Assembly (NCBI GenBank): GCA_963700425.1
Contig: CAVOXO010000001.1
Location: 806,001 to 870,000, forward strand
Length of the DNA stretch: 64,000 nt
Direction of reading: 5' to 3'
From: CAVOXO01 sp963700425
GTDB lineage: Bacteria; Actinomycetota; Acidimicrobiia; Acidimicrobiales; Microtrichaceae
Under the pieces are notes generated by a model, which saw nothing but the letters and a program-made list of their open reading frames with translations, was not told the DNA's origin and ran no database searches. The position numbers were made by a program, and so were the translations under genes. Position 1 is the first letter of the stretch. The number at the start of each line of letters is the position of its first letter. Positions 17,609-28,012 of the stretch are shown piece by piece.

Positions 17609-20003
17609 TCAGCGGGCGCGTTCCCGCACCACCTGCGCGATGTCGAGCCTGGCGATCGCCCTGAGCCCGGGCCATTGCGAGAGAATCGCCGTCACGAGGA
17701 TGGCGACCGCCGCGATCACCAGCGTCGTGGCTCTCATGTGCAGGCTGAAGTCGAACAGATCCGACGTGTAGCTGGCCAGGAAGACTGCCGATGTTGCATA
17801 CCCGGTGGCCAGACCGATGGGGATGCCCACGACGGTGAGCAGGACGTTCTCACCCGTCATGAGGCGGTTGACCTCTCTCACCGACAGGCCGTTCGACCGC
17901 ATCGTGGCGAGTTCGACGGCGCGTTCTGAGATGTTCACGGAGACCGTGTTGAAGAGGAGCGCGAAGGCCATGGTGGCGCCGAAGACCAACATGATGCCGA
18001 CGAACACGTAGAAGAGCGACATCGAACGGTCCACGAGATCCGCGATGGCTGTGGAGCTGACCACCGTTGCCACCGTCGTCAGGTCGAAGAGCCGGGACTG
18101 CACAGCCTCGGGGTCGGCCTCGGCGTCGTAGGTCCCCATCACCGATGTCAGAGCGGGGCTCTCGAGCTCGGCGGGGTCGACCGCGGGCTCCGCTCGGTTC
18201 AGGAGGCTCTCGAGCTGCGACCGGTCGATGTACAGATAGGTCCCGAGGGGCTCGTTGACGAATCCGGAGATCGTCGTCCGGATGTTCGTCTTCAGAGCGG
18301 GGAACGCGATCGTCACCGCGTCTCCCTCCCGAACACCGATGAGGCGTGCGATCGACGCTCCAGCCAGGATCCCCTCCGCGGGCAGGGCGGTGGCGCCGGC
18401 GGACGTCACGAAGGTGTGCATCTTCGTGTCCCGCTCGAAGCCCTGGAGTTCGGTTGCGTACTGCTGATCGTCGTGCCGGATCGTCGCGCCGGCGGTCACC
18501 ACCGCCTCGGCGTCCGCCACTCCCTCGGTGTTCGAGACCGACGCCACCACCGCGTCGTCGACGGTGGTGGTGAAGAACACCTGGGCGTCATTGTGTTGGA
18601 TCTGGTCGAACTGCTCGCTCAGAAGGATCTGAGTGGTGTCGAGCATGCCCCATGACACCAGGATGAGCGTGAGGGCGAGGACCACCCCGATGATCGTGGC
18701 CAAGCTCCGTCGCGGACTGCGCCCGATGCCGCGCATGGACATCCGCCATCGGATGGGCAGACGGCCGAGCGGCGGAACGACCCGTTCGAGTGCGCTCGGC
18801 CCCGATCGGGCGGGTGCCGAGGGGCCCGCCATGGCCTCCGCCGGGGGAATCCTCGCGGCCGCACGGGCCGGTGCGAGCGCCGCCAGTGACCCCATCACCA
18901 CACCGAACGCCACCCCCACGATGGGAGTCGTGGGGTAGAAGCCGGTGACGGTGTCGGGGATGCTCAATGCAGTCGTGTAGGCGCCGCTCATCAACCGGCC
19001 GAGTGCCATGCCGAGCGCGACACCCACGGCTGCTCCGACACCTCCCACCAACAGGCCGTACCCCTGGTAGTGACGCCGAACCCGGCGGGCCGACATGCCG
19101 TTGGCGGTGAGGGTGCCGATCTGCGCTCTCTGGGACTGCACGATGCGGTTCAGGAGAACGAACGTCGCCATGCCGGCTGCGGTGAGGAACAGCAGCGGGA
19201 ACATGAACGACAGCTCTCCGAATCCCTGGACGTCCTCGTTGAGCGCGGCGTTCGACGGCTGGTCCGACTGGGTCTGGACGTCGGCCGCACCCGCCGATGT
19301 CGCTGCGGCGCCGAGCCGCTCATCGAGGACGGCCCCGTCGGCCACCTCGTCGAACAACACGAGCGTCTGGTCCGCCTGGGCCGACGGCGGGGCGGCGGCC
19401 GCCATCGCCTCGGGCACGAACACCACCCCGAAATCGTCCGCGGTGGTGAACAGGTCCTGGCGGCTGCGAGCAGGCCAGAGATACTCCGCCGACACCACCG
19501 AACCGAGCACCGTGGCCTGCGTGGGGCCCGAATCCAGGAAGACCTGAATGGTGTCGCCGGGGGTCAGGTCGAAGTGGTCGTACATGTGCTGTTCGACGAG
19601 CACTCCGTTCGGAGTCGCCGACGACAGGTATGACCCTTCGGTCACCTGGACCTTGCCGACCGATGGTTGGTCGTCGACGGGCATGCCCAGGATGCGTCCG
19701 TAGAGTTTGTGGTTGTCGCCGACAACGAGGGGGACGTCGGCCTGGACGCGCGTCGAGACCGCCGCCACACCGGGTGCAGAACGCGGCCTCGTCGCCGAAC
19801 GTGGACTGATCGCCTCCGCTGACCGTCAGGTCGGCGAAGTCGAGGTTGGCGTAGGTCCGCGCGTACGAGCGACTCAGGTTGCGGAACGAATCGAACGAGG
19901 CCGCGAAGAGAGTCACTCCCAGCACGACCGTCACGGTCACTGCGACGAACTGCCACTTCTGCCGGCGGATGTCGCGTCGCAGCTTGCGGCCGAGGATGGT
20001 CAT
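17609..20003 (-). CDS. FtsX/MacB-type ABC transporter permease, large (one frameshift)
   Basis: About 797 residues after correction. An N-terminal membrane anchor ('WQFVAVTVTVVLGVTLFAASFDSFR') and a periplasmic MacB-PCD-like domain are followed by a first three-helix FtsX module (about residues 260-400, 'FLTAAGMATFVLLNRIVQSQRAQIGTLTANG'). A second extracytoplasmic domain and a second FtsX module close the chain ('FALLFNTVSVNISERAVELATMRSNG'). This ten-TM, duplicated form fits lipoprotein or lipid-export permeases. The frame changes near 19775-19781; dropping one base gives 'EAAFAPGVAAVSTRVQ'. It partners the ATPase just upstream. Confidence 0.85.
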
Positions 20004-20025
20004 CGCCGCAGCCCGCTCAACGCCC

Positions 20026-20754
20026 TCACCATTCCAGATCGGATGCCGCCATGGGCGTCGTCTGGTGTTCGACGCTGACCAGTGCGCCGTCGCGCAGTCG
20101 CATCACCCGGTCGGCCATCTTCGCGATCGTCGAGTTGTGGGTCACGGTCAGCACGGTCCGGCCGTCGTCGCAGACTCCGCGCAGGAGTCCGAGCACCTGG
20201 CGTCCCGTGTCGAGGTCGAGGGAGCCGGTGGGCTCGTCGCACAGCAGCACCGGTGGGTTCTTGACGAGTGCTCGCGCGATGGCGACGCGCTGTTGTTCTC
20301 CGCCCGAGAGCTGGCCGGGGAAGTGGTCGATCCGCTCGGTGAGACCGACCTCGGCAAGGCGGACCCGGCTCCGTTCCTCCGCATCCTCACGCAGTGCCAG
20401 CTCGGCCACGAGCTGCACGTTCTCGAGCGCCGTGAGGGTGGGCACGAGATTGTAGAACTGGAAGATGAAGCCGACCTTGCGGCGCCTGAAATCGGTGCGT
20501 CCCTCTCGGCCGAGCCCGGCCAGCTCGACACCATCGACCACGAGCGAGCCGCTCGTGGGTTCCTCGATCGCCCCGATCATGTTGAGGGTGGTGGTCTTGC
20601 CGCTTCCGCTCGGGCCCAGGAGCACGACGAACTCGCCCCGGGGGATGTCGAAGGCCACGTCGTCCACCGCGCGCACCAGCGTGGCACCCTCGCCGTAGGT
20701 CCGGGTCAGACCCGCCACGGAGAGAGCCGGTGCCCCTGTGTCCGCTGCGCTCAC
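20026..20754 (-). CDS. ABC transporter ATPase, MacB/LolD type
   Basis: 242 residues. Walker A 'GPSGSGKTT', Q-loop 'FIFQFYNLVPTLTALENV', signature 'LSGGEQQRVAIARAL', Walker B 'VLLCDEPTGSLD' and the H-loop 'VTHN' are all intact. The combination is typical of MacB/LolD exporters that work with FtsX-like permeases. It is 22 bases upstream of the permease on the same strand, and together they form a complete transporter. Substrate unknown. Confidence 0.92.
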   Translation of the reverse strand: MSAADTGAPALSVAGLTRTYGEGATLVRAVDDVAFDIPRGEFVVLLGPSGSGKTTTLNMIGAIEEPTSGSLVVDGVELAGLGREGRTDFRRRKVGFIFQFYNLVPTLTALENVQLVAELALREDAEERSRVRLAEVGLTERIDHFPGQLSGGEQQRVAIARALVKNPPVLLCDEPTGSLDLDTGRQVLGLLRGVCDDGRTVLTVTHNSTIAKMADRVMRLRDGALVSVEHQTTPMAASDLEW

Positions 20755-20939
20755 CCGTCATTCGTACCACCTGGGCCCGTACACCACGTGATGCACCCGG
20801 TCACATGACGCGCCTCAGCCAGCGTGTGCCCATTGAGTCCGTCACCTGAGCCAAGATGAGGATGGTTCCGAGCGCCGACACGGCTCTGCGGATCGAGCAG
20901 CTCGTCGCTCGAGATGGGCACCGACGGAAGGTTGATCTC

Positions 20940-22197
20940 ATGGGCGAAGCGTCGGGCGAGCCGCCCTACACCCGACGGGGGGCATCGGAGACGTTCCTCG
21001 TGAGAGCCTGCCAGCGACTGGGCTACGACGAGACGCTCACCATGCTGCTGCTCCTGGCCGCGCGGGAGATCCGCGCCGAGATCCCCCTCGTTCGGGACGA
21101 CGGTTCTCTCGCGGTCTATTCGGGCTACCGGGTTCAACATCATGATGCCCGAGGGCCCTACAAGGGCGGGCTGCGATTCCACCCTCGTGTTGACATGGAC
21201 GAGATCCGTGGCCTGGCCGGTCTGATGACGCTGAAGACCGCCCTCGTGGAGATTCCCTTCGGCGGGGCCAAGGGCGGAATCGATTGCGACCCCGCAGATC
21301 TCTCGCTGCGTGAACTGGAACAGCTCACCCGTCGTTTCACCGAGAAGTTCCACCGCCACATCGGCCCCCAGCGAGACATCCCCGCGCCCGACGTGGGAAC
21401 CGACGCTCGGATCATGGGGTGGATCCAGGACGAGTACTCCAAGATCTACGGGCACAACCCGGGAGTCGTGACCGGAAAGCCTGTGGCAGTCGGCGGTTCG
21501 CTGGGTCGGACCGAAGCGACGGGCCGCGGCATAGCGACCGTGCTGCGCACGTACCTCAGGGCACGCGACGAGACAGCGGCCGGCCGCCGAGTCGCCGTCC
21601 AGGGTTTCGGCAACGTCGGCCGCCACGCGGCGATGGCCCTGCGTGACGATGGCTGCACGATCGTCGCGATCAGCGACGTGAGCGGAGGCGCGCACGACCC
21701 GGCTGGAATCGATGTCGAACGGCTGGCTGCGCACCTCGATGCCGGCGGAGTTGTGAGCGACGCCGGCATCGGGGATCACATCACCAACGCCGACCTGCTC
21801 ACGTTGCCGTGTGACATCCTCCTGCCCGCAGCGCTGGGCGGGGTCATCACCGGGATCAACGCGCGATGAGGTCCGGGCTCGGCTCGTCGTCGAGGGCGCA
21901 AACGGCCCCGTCGACCCCGACGCGGACGACATCCTCATGGCCAACGGCGTCACCGTGGTGCCCGACGTGCTCGCGAACGCCGGAGGCGTGGTGGTGAGCT
22001 TCTTCGAGTGGGTGCAGAACATGCAGCATTTCGCCTGGGACCTCGAGACCGTGCGGACCCGGGCCGATGAGCACATGGAGGTCGCCACCAGGAACGTGGT
22101 CGAGCATGCGGAGGCCAGGGCCTGTTCCCTGCGGGATGCCGCCTACGAGATCTCCGTCGCTCGGGTGAAGGACGCTCTGATGGCCGCCGGAATCTGA
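20940..22197 (+). CDS. Glutamate dehydrogenase (Glu/Leu/Phe/Val family; one frameshift)
   Basis: 418 residues after correction. Substrate-binding Lys in 'GPYKGGLRFHP', catalytic Lys in 'GGAKGGI', 'DIPAPDVGT' and the Rossmann 'VAVQGFGNVGRHAA' identify NAD(P)-dependent oxidative deamination of glutamate (2-oxoglutarate + NH3). The frame changes at 21860-21866; removing one base gives 'GINADEVRARLVVEGANGP', the family consensus. The ATG at 20940 is preferred, but an in-frame extension to 20856 is open. It is not obviously in an operon. Confidence 0.9.
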
Positions 22198-22257
22198 CAA
22201 GCGTCGCACTGCGCCTCGGTCGCGTCGACGACGGGTGGCTGAGTAGTCTCGGCGCCG

Positions 22258-22551
22258 ATGACCGATTCACCTGAACGCGTATCCGCCGACCTGCCCGAAG
22301 AAGGGACGCTCGCCCATCATCTGGCGCATCTCGCCGCCGACGCCGACGACGTGGTGGCGATGCTGAGCCGACCCCACGCAGAGGGCGGCGACATCCATCC
22401 CGAAGCACTGCCCACCGCTGAACGGCTCCAGACGAGCCTGCACGACGTTCTGCACGCACTTGCCGACCATGAACACCTCGCCATGAGCGCCGACGACGTC
22501 TGGAAGGTGCTCACGCGCAAGCACCAGGCAAGCGAGATCAGCGCCCCCTGA
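22258..22551 (+). CDS. Small hypothetical protein
   Basis: 97 residues, acidic and His-rich, mostly helical ('HHLAHLAADADDVVAMLSRPHAEGG', 'SLHDVLHALADHEHL'). No membrane segment, signal peptide or known motif. The clean ATG at 22258 sits 60 bases after the glutamate dehydrogenase, and its composition matches coding neighbours. Function unknown. Confidence 0.5.
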   Translation: MTDSPERVSADLPEEGTLAHHLAHLAADADDVVAMLSRPHAEGGDIHPEALPTAERLQTSLHDVLHALADHEHLAMSADDVWKVLTRKHQASEISAP

Positions 22552-22681
22552 GATCGGGAGTCGCCGCGAGTCGGTCGACACCTCGTTCTCCGGCGAGGGT
22601 CTGTTGACCTCAGGCCGCGCTGGAGAGGGTGCCGAAGCGGCGTGTGTCCCAGGTCGGTTCCGCCCCTCCCCGCAGCTGACG

Positions 22682-23681
22682 TCACGCCGGTGGCGAGTGG
22701 TTGCCCGATCGGCGGACCAGGCCGTCGAGCCGTTCGATTCCCATGGCGTCGCGGAAGTCGGCGACGGAGTAGCCGGTGAGGCGGGCGTCGGTTCGGGCTC
22801 GGGCGCCGGCGGATCGGGGAAGGCCGAAGAGGGGGGCCATCTCGCCGAAGCACTCGTCGGGACCACGTTGTGTGATCACTTCGGTGTCTCCGGCGGGTGT
22901 GGTTCGGGTGATCTCGATGACCCCCTCGTCGACGACGTAGATGAGGTCGCCGGCGTCGCCCTGGTCGAACACGGTGTCGCCGGCGTCGAGGTGCACCTCG
23001 ACGGGGCCGTCGAGCGGAGGGGGCCGGTGGGGGGCGAGTTCGATGACGTGGTCGGCGAGGGGGAGGAGCCGGTCGTCATGGGTGACGATCACCAGCACCC
23101 GGCCCGGTGTCGTGAGACGGCGGAGGATGCGCAGCGTGGTCTCGACCTGCACGTAGTCGAGGTGGGCGGTGGGTTCGTCGGCGAGGATCAGCGGTGGTTC
23201 GAGGGCGAGGGCCCGGGCGATCGCGACCCGTTGTTGCTGTCCGCCGGAGAGCTCGGCGGGGAGGTGGTCGGCCCGGTCGGCCATGCCCATGTCGTCGAGC
23301 AGCGCGGATGCCCGTTCGCGGGCCTGGGTGGTGGGCATCTTCGCGTTGCGCAGGGGGAGCATGACGTTGTCGAGCGCGGAGAGAGGGAATGAGGTTGAAC
23401 GACTGGAACACGATGCCGACCCCGTGGCGTCGGTAGTCGGTGAGGTCGGCCCCGCGGAGCGAGGTGACCTCACGGGAACCGTGGCGGATCGATCCCGATG
23501 TGGGACGGAGTATTCCGGCCAGGCACGACAACAGCGTGGTCTTGCCGCTTCCGCTGGGACCCAGCAGCAGCGCGAGCGACCCGTCTTCCACCGTGCAGCT
23601 GAACTCGTTGACGGGTTTCACCACGTAGTCGCCGCTGGCGTAGGCGACGGTGAGGTCGTCGACGACGAGATCCGCGGTCAT
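22682..23681 (-). CDS. ABC transporter ATPase fused to a C-terminal cyclic-nucleotide-binding domain (one frameshift)
   Basis: About 333 residues. The N-terminal ABC domain has Walker A 'GPSGSGKTT', signature 'LSGGQQQRVAIARAL', Walker B 'LILADEPTAHLD' and H-loop 'VTHDDRL'. From about residue 220 a cNMP domain follows: 'GDTVFDQGDAGDLIYVVDEG' and the phosphate-binding cassette 'FGEMAPLFGLPRSA', with the Glu and Arg that hold a cyclic nucleotide. The frame breaks at 23376-23387; a two-base (CT) restoration gives 'NLIPSLSALDNVMLPL'. It overlaps the permease stop by four bases (ATGA). A cNMP-gated exporter is the inference. Confidence 0.85.
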
Positions 23682-24700
23682 GTCGCCCCTCCGAACGCGA
23701 GCGCGGGTTCGACCGACACCGCACGGCGGAGCGCGACGGAGCCGGAGAGGAGGCCGACGGCGAGCGCGACGACGGGCATGGCGATCAGAGAGGCGGGCGA
23801 CAGGGTCACCTGCATCGGGAAGATCGGAGCCAACCCGAACGCGAACACCTCACCCAACACGGCCGCGCTGAGCGACAGCACCGTCGCTTGGAGCATCACC
23901 CCGCCGGCCATCGGGCCGTCGCCGGTACCGATGGCCTTGAAGACCGCGAAGTCACGGGTGCGTTCCACCGCCGAGAGATACATGACCGAGCCGACGATGA
24001 GCGCCGCGACGATCCACAACAGCACCTTGACCAGATCGATCGTCGAGGAGGCATCGCCGAGAATCCGCAGGGCGTCCTCGCGGGCCGCCTCGAGGCTCAC
24101 CTCGGTGAACCCCTCGGGAGGCTGGATCGCCTGGTCGCGGACAATCCCGGTGGTCACCAGGGGCAGGCCTCCCAGCAGAGTGGACTGGAACGACTCGAGC
24201 GGGATGACCACCATCGGCATGCCCGCGTTGACGCTCATCGACTCGACCCGACCCACGACGGTGAACGTCCGGTCGGCGATCTCGACCGTCGAGCCGGTCG
24301 GAAACGACGACTGATCGTCGACCAACGCCTCGTCGGGTCCTCCGAGCTGGTCACCCGAACGGACCTCCGGTTCGGCGTCACCGGGGTTCAGCCCCACGAG
24401 TGCGACCATCTGGGGGGTCGACGGATTGGCGGTCTGGATGAAATAGGCCATCGGGTCGACACCGGAAGGGAGTTCGGCGGGGTCGAACGGTTGCGACCCG
24501 GTGAGCGGCCCCGACACGCCATCGGGGACGATGAACGATTCGGCTCTCAGCGCCTCGAAGGTCCGGTCGAGCTCGGCGGGGAACGAATCCGCGATGCCGG
24601 TGACCGCCAGGCTGACCCCGAACACCAGGGCCGCGCCCACCGCCGAGATCGCATACCGCCGACGCCGCCAGACGAGGTCACGCAAGGCGGCATGCCACAT
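23678..24700 (-). CDS. FtsX-like ABC transporter permease
   Basis: 340 residues. The N-terminal helix ('YAISAVGAALVFGVSLAVTGI') is followed by an extracytoplasmic domain of about 190 residues, then three helices of the FtsX domain ('VLLWIVAALIVGSVMYLSAVERTRDFAVFKAIG', 'GVMLQATVLSLSAAVLGEVFAFGL', 'LIAMPVVALAVGLLSGSVAL'). It is the membrane partner of the ATPase-cNMP gene, whose ATG overlaps its stop. The ATG at 24700 ('MWHAALRDLVWRRRRYA') is chosen over longer, low-quality starts. Confidence 0.87.
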   Translation of the reverse strand: MWHAALRDLVWRRRRYAISAVGAALVFGVSLAVTGIADSFPAELDRTFEALRAESFIVPDGVSGPLTGSQPFDPAELPSGVDPMAYFIQTANPSTPQMVALVGLNPGDAEPEVRSGDQLGGPDEALVDDQSSFPTGSTVEIADRTFTVVGRVESMSVNAGMPMVVIPLESFQSTLLGGLPLVTTGIVRDQAIQPPEGFTEVSLEAAREDALRILGDASSTIDLVKVLLWIVAALIVGSVMYLSAVERTRDFAVFKAIGTGDGPMAGGVMLQATVLSLSAAVLGEVFAFGLAPIFPMQVTLSPASLIAMPVVALAVGLLSGSVALRRAVSVEPALAFGGAT

Positions 24701-24755
24701 AGCGCCAGTCTCGGCAGGTCGCGGGGGACTGTCAATGGGTCGGTATGCTGCCGGC

Positions 24756-25425
24756 GTGGTCGTGCGCCTCGTCCTCGCGGAGGACAGTTTCCTCATGCGT
24801 GAGGGCGTGACGGCCCTGCTGGCTCTCGACGACGACCTCGAGCTGGTGGCGGCGTGTGAGTCCTACGACGAGTCTGATGGCGGCGGTGGAGACGCATCGG
24901 CCCGACGTGGTCGTCACCGACATCCGCATGCCACCCACTCAGACCGACGAGGGAATCCGTGCGGCCAACGCGATCCGAGCGGACTACCCCGAGATCGGTG
25001 TCGTGGTGCTCAGTCAGTACGCCGAGCCGGACTACGCGATGCGTCTGTTCGAGCAGGGGTCGGAGGGGCGCGCCTATCTCCTCAAGGAGCGCGTCGCCGA
25101 TCTCGATGAGTTGTCTGCGGCGATCGGTCGGGTCAACGAGGGCGGATCGGTCGTCGACCCCAAGGTCGTCGACGTGATCGTGGGTGCGCGCTCCGCCGGT
25201 GAGTCGAATTCCCTCGATCGGCTGACCGACCGCGAGAAGGAGGTGCTCGCGGAGATGGCCAAGGGTGGCAGCAACGCGGCCATCGGGGAGGCGCTGTTCA
25301 TCTCGGCCCGGTCGGTCGAGAAACACATCAACGCCATCTTCACCAAGCTCGATCTGTCGCAGGTCGACGACACCCACCGCCGCGTGCGGGCGGTTCTCAT
25401 CTACCTGGGCGTCGGCCCGCAGTGA
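24756..25425 (+). CDS. NarL/LuxR-type response regulator (one frameshift)
   Basis: About 222 residues after correction. The REC domain has 'LVLAEDSF' (acidic pocket), phosphoacceptor Asp in 'VVVTDIRMPP' and Lys in 'YLLKERV'. The C-terminal HTH_LuxR is 'LTDREKEVLAEMAKGGSNAAIGEALFISARSVEKHI'-like. The frame changes near 24872-24875; removing one T gives 'SYDELMAAVETHRPD'. Its REC is closely similar to that of the REC-cyclase at 30082-31386 ('DIRMPP ... EGI'), suggesting the two share a kinase. Start GTG at 24756 or 24762. Confidence 0.88.
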
Positions 25426-25497
25426 CCGTGGCAGCACCACCCCGCGACGGGGGCCACTTCGGTGTTCGGGCTGTGTGGACAGTGAGATGATCTCTCC

Positions 25498-25872
25498 ATG
25501 ACCGACGTCCGCGTCCTCATCGTCGACGACCAGTCGCCATTCCGAGAGGCGTCGTGCATGGTCGTGGAGATGACCGACGGCTTCGAGGTGGCGGGCGAGG
25601 CCGAGAACGGTGAACAGGGCGTCGAGTTGGCCGCCGAGCTGAGACCCGATCTCGTGCTCATGGACGTGCAGATGCCGGGTATCGACGGGCTCGAGGCCAC
25701 CCGCAGGATCATGGACCTCGACGAGCCGCCTTTCGTCCTGGTGATGTCGACGCGTGAGTCGGGCGACTACGAGGCCCCGGCGTTGGCGGCGGGTGCCATC
25801 GGGTTCCTCCCCAAATCGGCTTTCAGCATGGACGCCCTCGAAGAAGTGTGGGCGTCGCTCGGGTCCGACTGA
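25498..25872 (+). CDS. Stand-alone response regulator receiver protein
   Basis: 124 residues, a single CheY-like REC domain: 'VLIVDDQSPFRE', phosphoacceptor in 'LVLMDVQMPGIDG', conserved Ser in 'VMSTRES', Lys in 'GFLPKSAF'. There is no output domain, so it may act in a phosphorelay or as a phosphate sink. Convergent with the downstream kinase operon. Confidence 0.9.
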   Translation: MTDVRVLIVDDQSPFREASCMVVEMTDGFEVAGEAENGEQGVELAAELRPDLVLMDVQMPGIDGLEATRRIMDLDEPPFVLVMSTRESGDYEAPALAAGAIGFLPKSAFSMDALEEVWASLGSD

Positions 25873-25948
25873 CCGCCGAACGTCTCGTCATCGAGTGGCG
25901 AGTCGGGAGCCGCTGTCGCCGCCCTGGTTCTCAGGTCGTGGCGAGTTC

Positions 25949-28012
25949 TCAGGCCGTGGCGAGCACCTCGATGGGAACCGACCCGGCGACCACCGTGCCC
26001 TCTCCGGGCGACGATTCGACGCGCACGTCGCCCCCCACGGTGTCGAGCCGGTCGGCCATACCGTTGAGACCGGCACCGGGCAGGACCGACGTCGAGTCGA
26101 AGCCGGCTCCGTCGTCGCGCACCTCGAAGCGCAGCACATGGCTGTTCTGGGTGAGCGTGACCGACGCTGTGTCGGCCTCGGCGTACTTGGCCGTGTTCTG
26201 GAGCGCTTCGAGCACCGAGAAGTACACGGCGGCCTCCGTCTCGCGGGAATACCGCTGCACCCCGTCGGTGTGGACCGACACCGGGAGGGCGGCCTTGGAG
26301 GCCTGGTGGGAGATGGCGATCGCGAGGCCCTCGGCTTCCAGGAGGGGCGGGTAGATCCCCGATGCGAAGTCACGCACCGACGCGATCGCCTCGCCGGCGT
26401 CGCGTTCCAGTTGGGCCAGCAGGCCGGCCGCTTTCTCGGCACCGGCGCGCTCGGCGAGCTTGCGGGTGGGGCCGAGCTTGACCTTGAGGGCCACCAGGGT
26501 CTGTTGGGCGCCGCTGTCGAGGGCGTTCTCGATGGCCCGCCGGGCAGCATCGGAGGCCGTGAGGATGCGCTCGCGAGAGGCTTCGAGCTCGGCGACCCTC
26601 GCCCGGAGGGTCGTGGTCAGTCGGGCGTTGCGCAGCGCCAGTCCCAGGCCCGAGGCCAGGGACCCGAGCAGTTCCTCGTCCTGGGGTGTGACCGTCTCGC
26701 CGCCGGCCTTGACGAGCGAGATGCCGCCGAGCAACTCGCCGTCGTGGAAGACGGGAAGCGAGAAGTCAGACTCCGGGTCGGCGAAGGTGGCGTCGACGGC
26801 GATGGTGCGCGGCGATGCGTCCTCGGGCCACACCGACGCGGTGTGGAAGCCGTCGTCCGATCGGACCCACACTGCGGCCGTCGCGGCTCCGGTTCCATCG
26901 ACGATGAGCCGTGGGATCCGGCCGAGCAGCACTTCGTCGGACATCTCCGACGAACGCCGGGAGAACCGCTGGAGGATCTCATAGGGGGTGGCCCGTTCGC
27001 CGTAGACGAGGTGGTTCGCCCACCGTTCCACCCGTCGCCGGACCGGCTGGAACGCGAGGGCGACCAGAATCGTGGCAACGATGGAGAGCTGGAAGCTGAC
27101 ATCACCTCCGAGCACCGCGGCCACTCCCACGACGATGGCGACGTAGACGCCACCGATGAAGGCGGCGAGCGAGCCGTACACCAACGACCGGTTGACGATC
27201 GTGTCGATCTCGTACAGGCGATAGCGCATGATGGCCACGCCGATCGCCAGCGGGATCAGGATGACGCCGACGGCGTCGACGAAGAGGAACCATCCGCCAT
27301 CGATGGCACCCGCCTGCTCCGCAGCGGTGTTGACGCCCGCGATGATGAAGTAGGCGAGCCCGGCGATGGCCAGCCAGCCGATCTGGCGGCGCTCGACGGC
27401 GTTGCCCCGACGCCACTTGGGGACCAGCGTTCCTGCAGCGATCAGCAGGAAGATGATCGATCCCATCATGACGGTGTCGGCGACCTGGCGCATGGTCTCC
27501 GCCGTCGATTCACTCACGATGGGGTTCACGAACACGAGATCGTTGGTCGTGACCGACCCGGGTGTCGCCAACGCGTTGAGCACCGTCTGAACCGATGCGA
27601 CCGCGGCCGACCCGATGATGAGGCGCCTCATCCAGCGCGACGTCGACCGCCCGTCGGGGAAGAGCACGAGCATCGGCACCATCAGCCAGGCCGTGAACGG
27701 GAAGGCCGTCTCCCCGATGGTGGCGAGCCATCCCGCCAGCTCGACGTTCCCCGCCTCTGCGGCCCGGTCACCGACGATCGAGAGAGCCAGCAGGGACTGG
27801 AACATCAGTCCGAAGGCCATGACCAGCGGTCCGATGACGTTGCCGGGGCGGCGCACCACGATGAGCCCGCCGACGACGACGAAGGCGCCGTTGGCGACGA
27901 TCTGCGCCGACTCGGGGCCGGGGCTGGTGACGAGGGCGGCGATGGCGACCAGAACGAACAGGACGGCGACGGTCGAGATCAACACGCCGGCGCGGCTCGC
28001 TCCGGTCGTCAT
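25949..28012 (-). CDS. Membrane sensor kinase with intact ATPase but Asp in place of phosphoacceptor His
   Basis: 687 residues. About ten membrane helices (residues 8-330) end with 'MRYRLYEIDTIVNRSLVYG', a linker common in actinobacterial/Chloroflexi sensors. A GAF-like domain (about 350-480) follows. The dimerisation box reads 'IENALDSGAQQTLVALKVKLG', where DesK/NarX-type kinases have 'ERDLHDGAQQ': Asp (codon at 26516-26518, residue about 499) replaces His. The HATPase domain is complete, with N-box 'EALQNTAKYAEAD', G1 'RDDGAGFD' and G2 'GLNGMADRLD'. Its start overlaps the stop of the upstream kinase gene (ATGA). By itself it should not autophosphorylate. Confidence 0.9.
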   Translation of the reverse strand: MTTGASRAGVLISTVAVLFVLVAIAALVTSPGPESAQIVANGAFVVVGGLIVVRRPGNVIGPLVMAFGLMFQSLLALSIVGDRAAEAGNVELAGWLATIGETAFPFTAWLMVPMLVLFPDGRSTSRWMRRLIIGSAAVASVQTVLNALATPGSVTTNDLVFVNPIVSESTAETMRQVADTVMMGSIIFLLIAAGTLVPKWRRGNAVERRQIGWLAIAGLAYFIIAGVNTAAEQAGAIDGGWFLFVDAVGVILIPLAIGVAIMRYRLYEIDTIVNRSLVYGSLAAFIGGVYVAIVVGVAAVLGGDVSFQLSIVATILVALAFQPVRRRVERWANHLVYGERATPYEILQRFSRRSSEMSDEVLLGRIPRLIVDGTGAATAAVWVRSDDGFHTASVWPEDASPRTIAVDATFADPESDFSLPVFHDGELLGGISLVKAGGETVTPQDEELLGSLASGLGLALRNARLTTTLRARVAELEASRERILTASDAARRAIENALDSGAQQTLVALKVKLGPTRKLAERAGAEKAAGLLAQLERDAGEAIASVRDFASGIYPPLLEAEGLAIAISHQASKAALPVSVHTDGVQRYSRETEAAVYFSVLEALQNTAKYAEADTASVTLTQNSHVLRFEVRDDGAGFDSTSVLPGAGLNGMADRLDTVGGDVRVESSPGEGTVVAGSVPIEVLATA

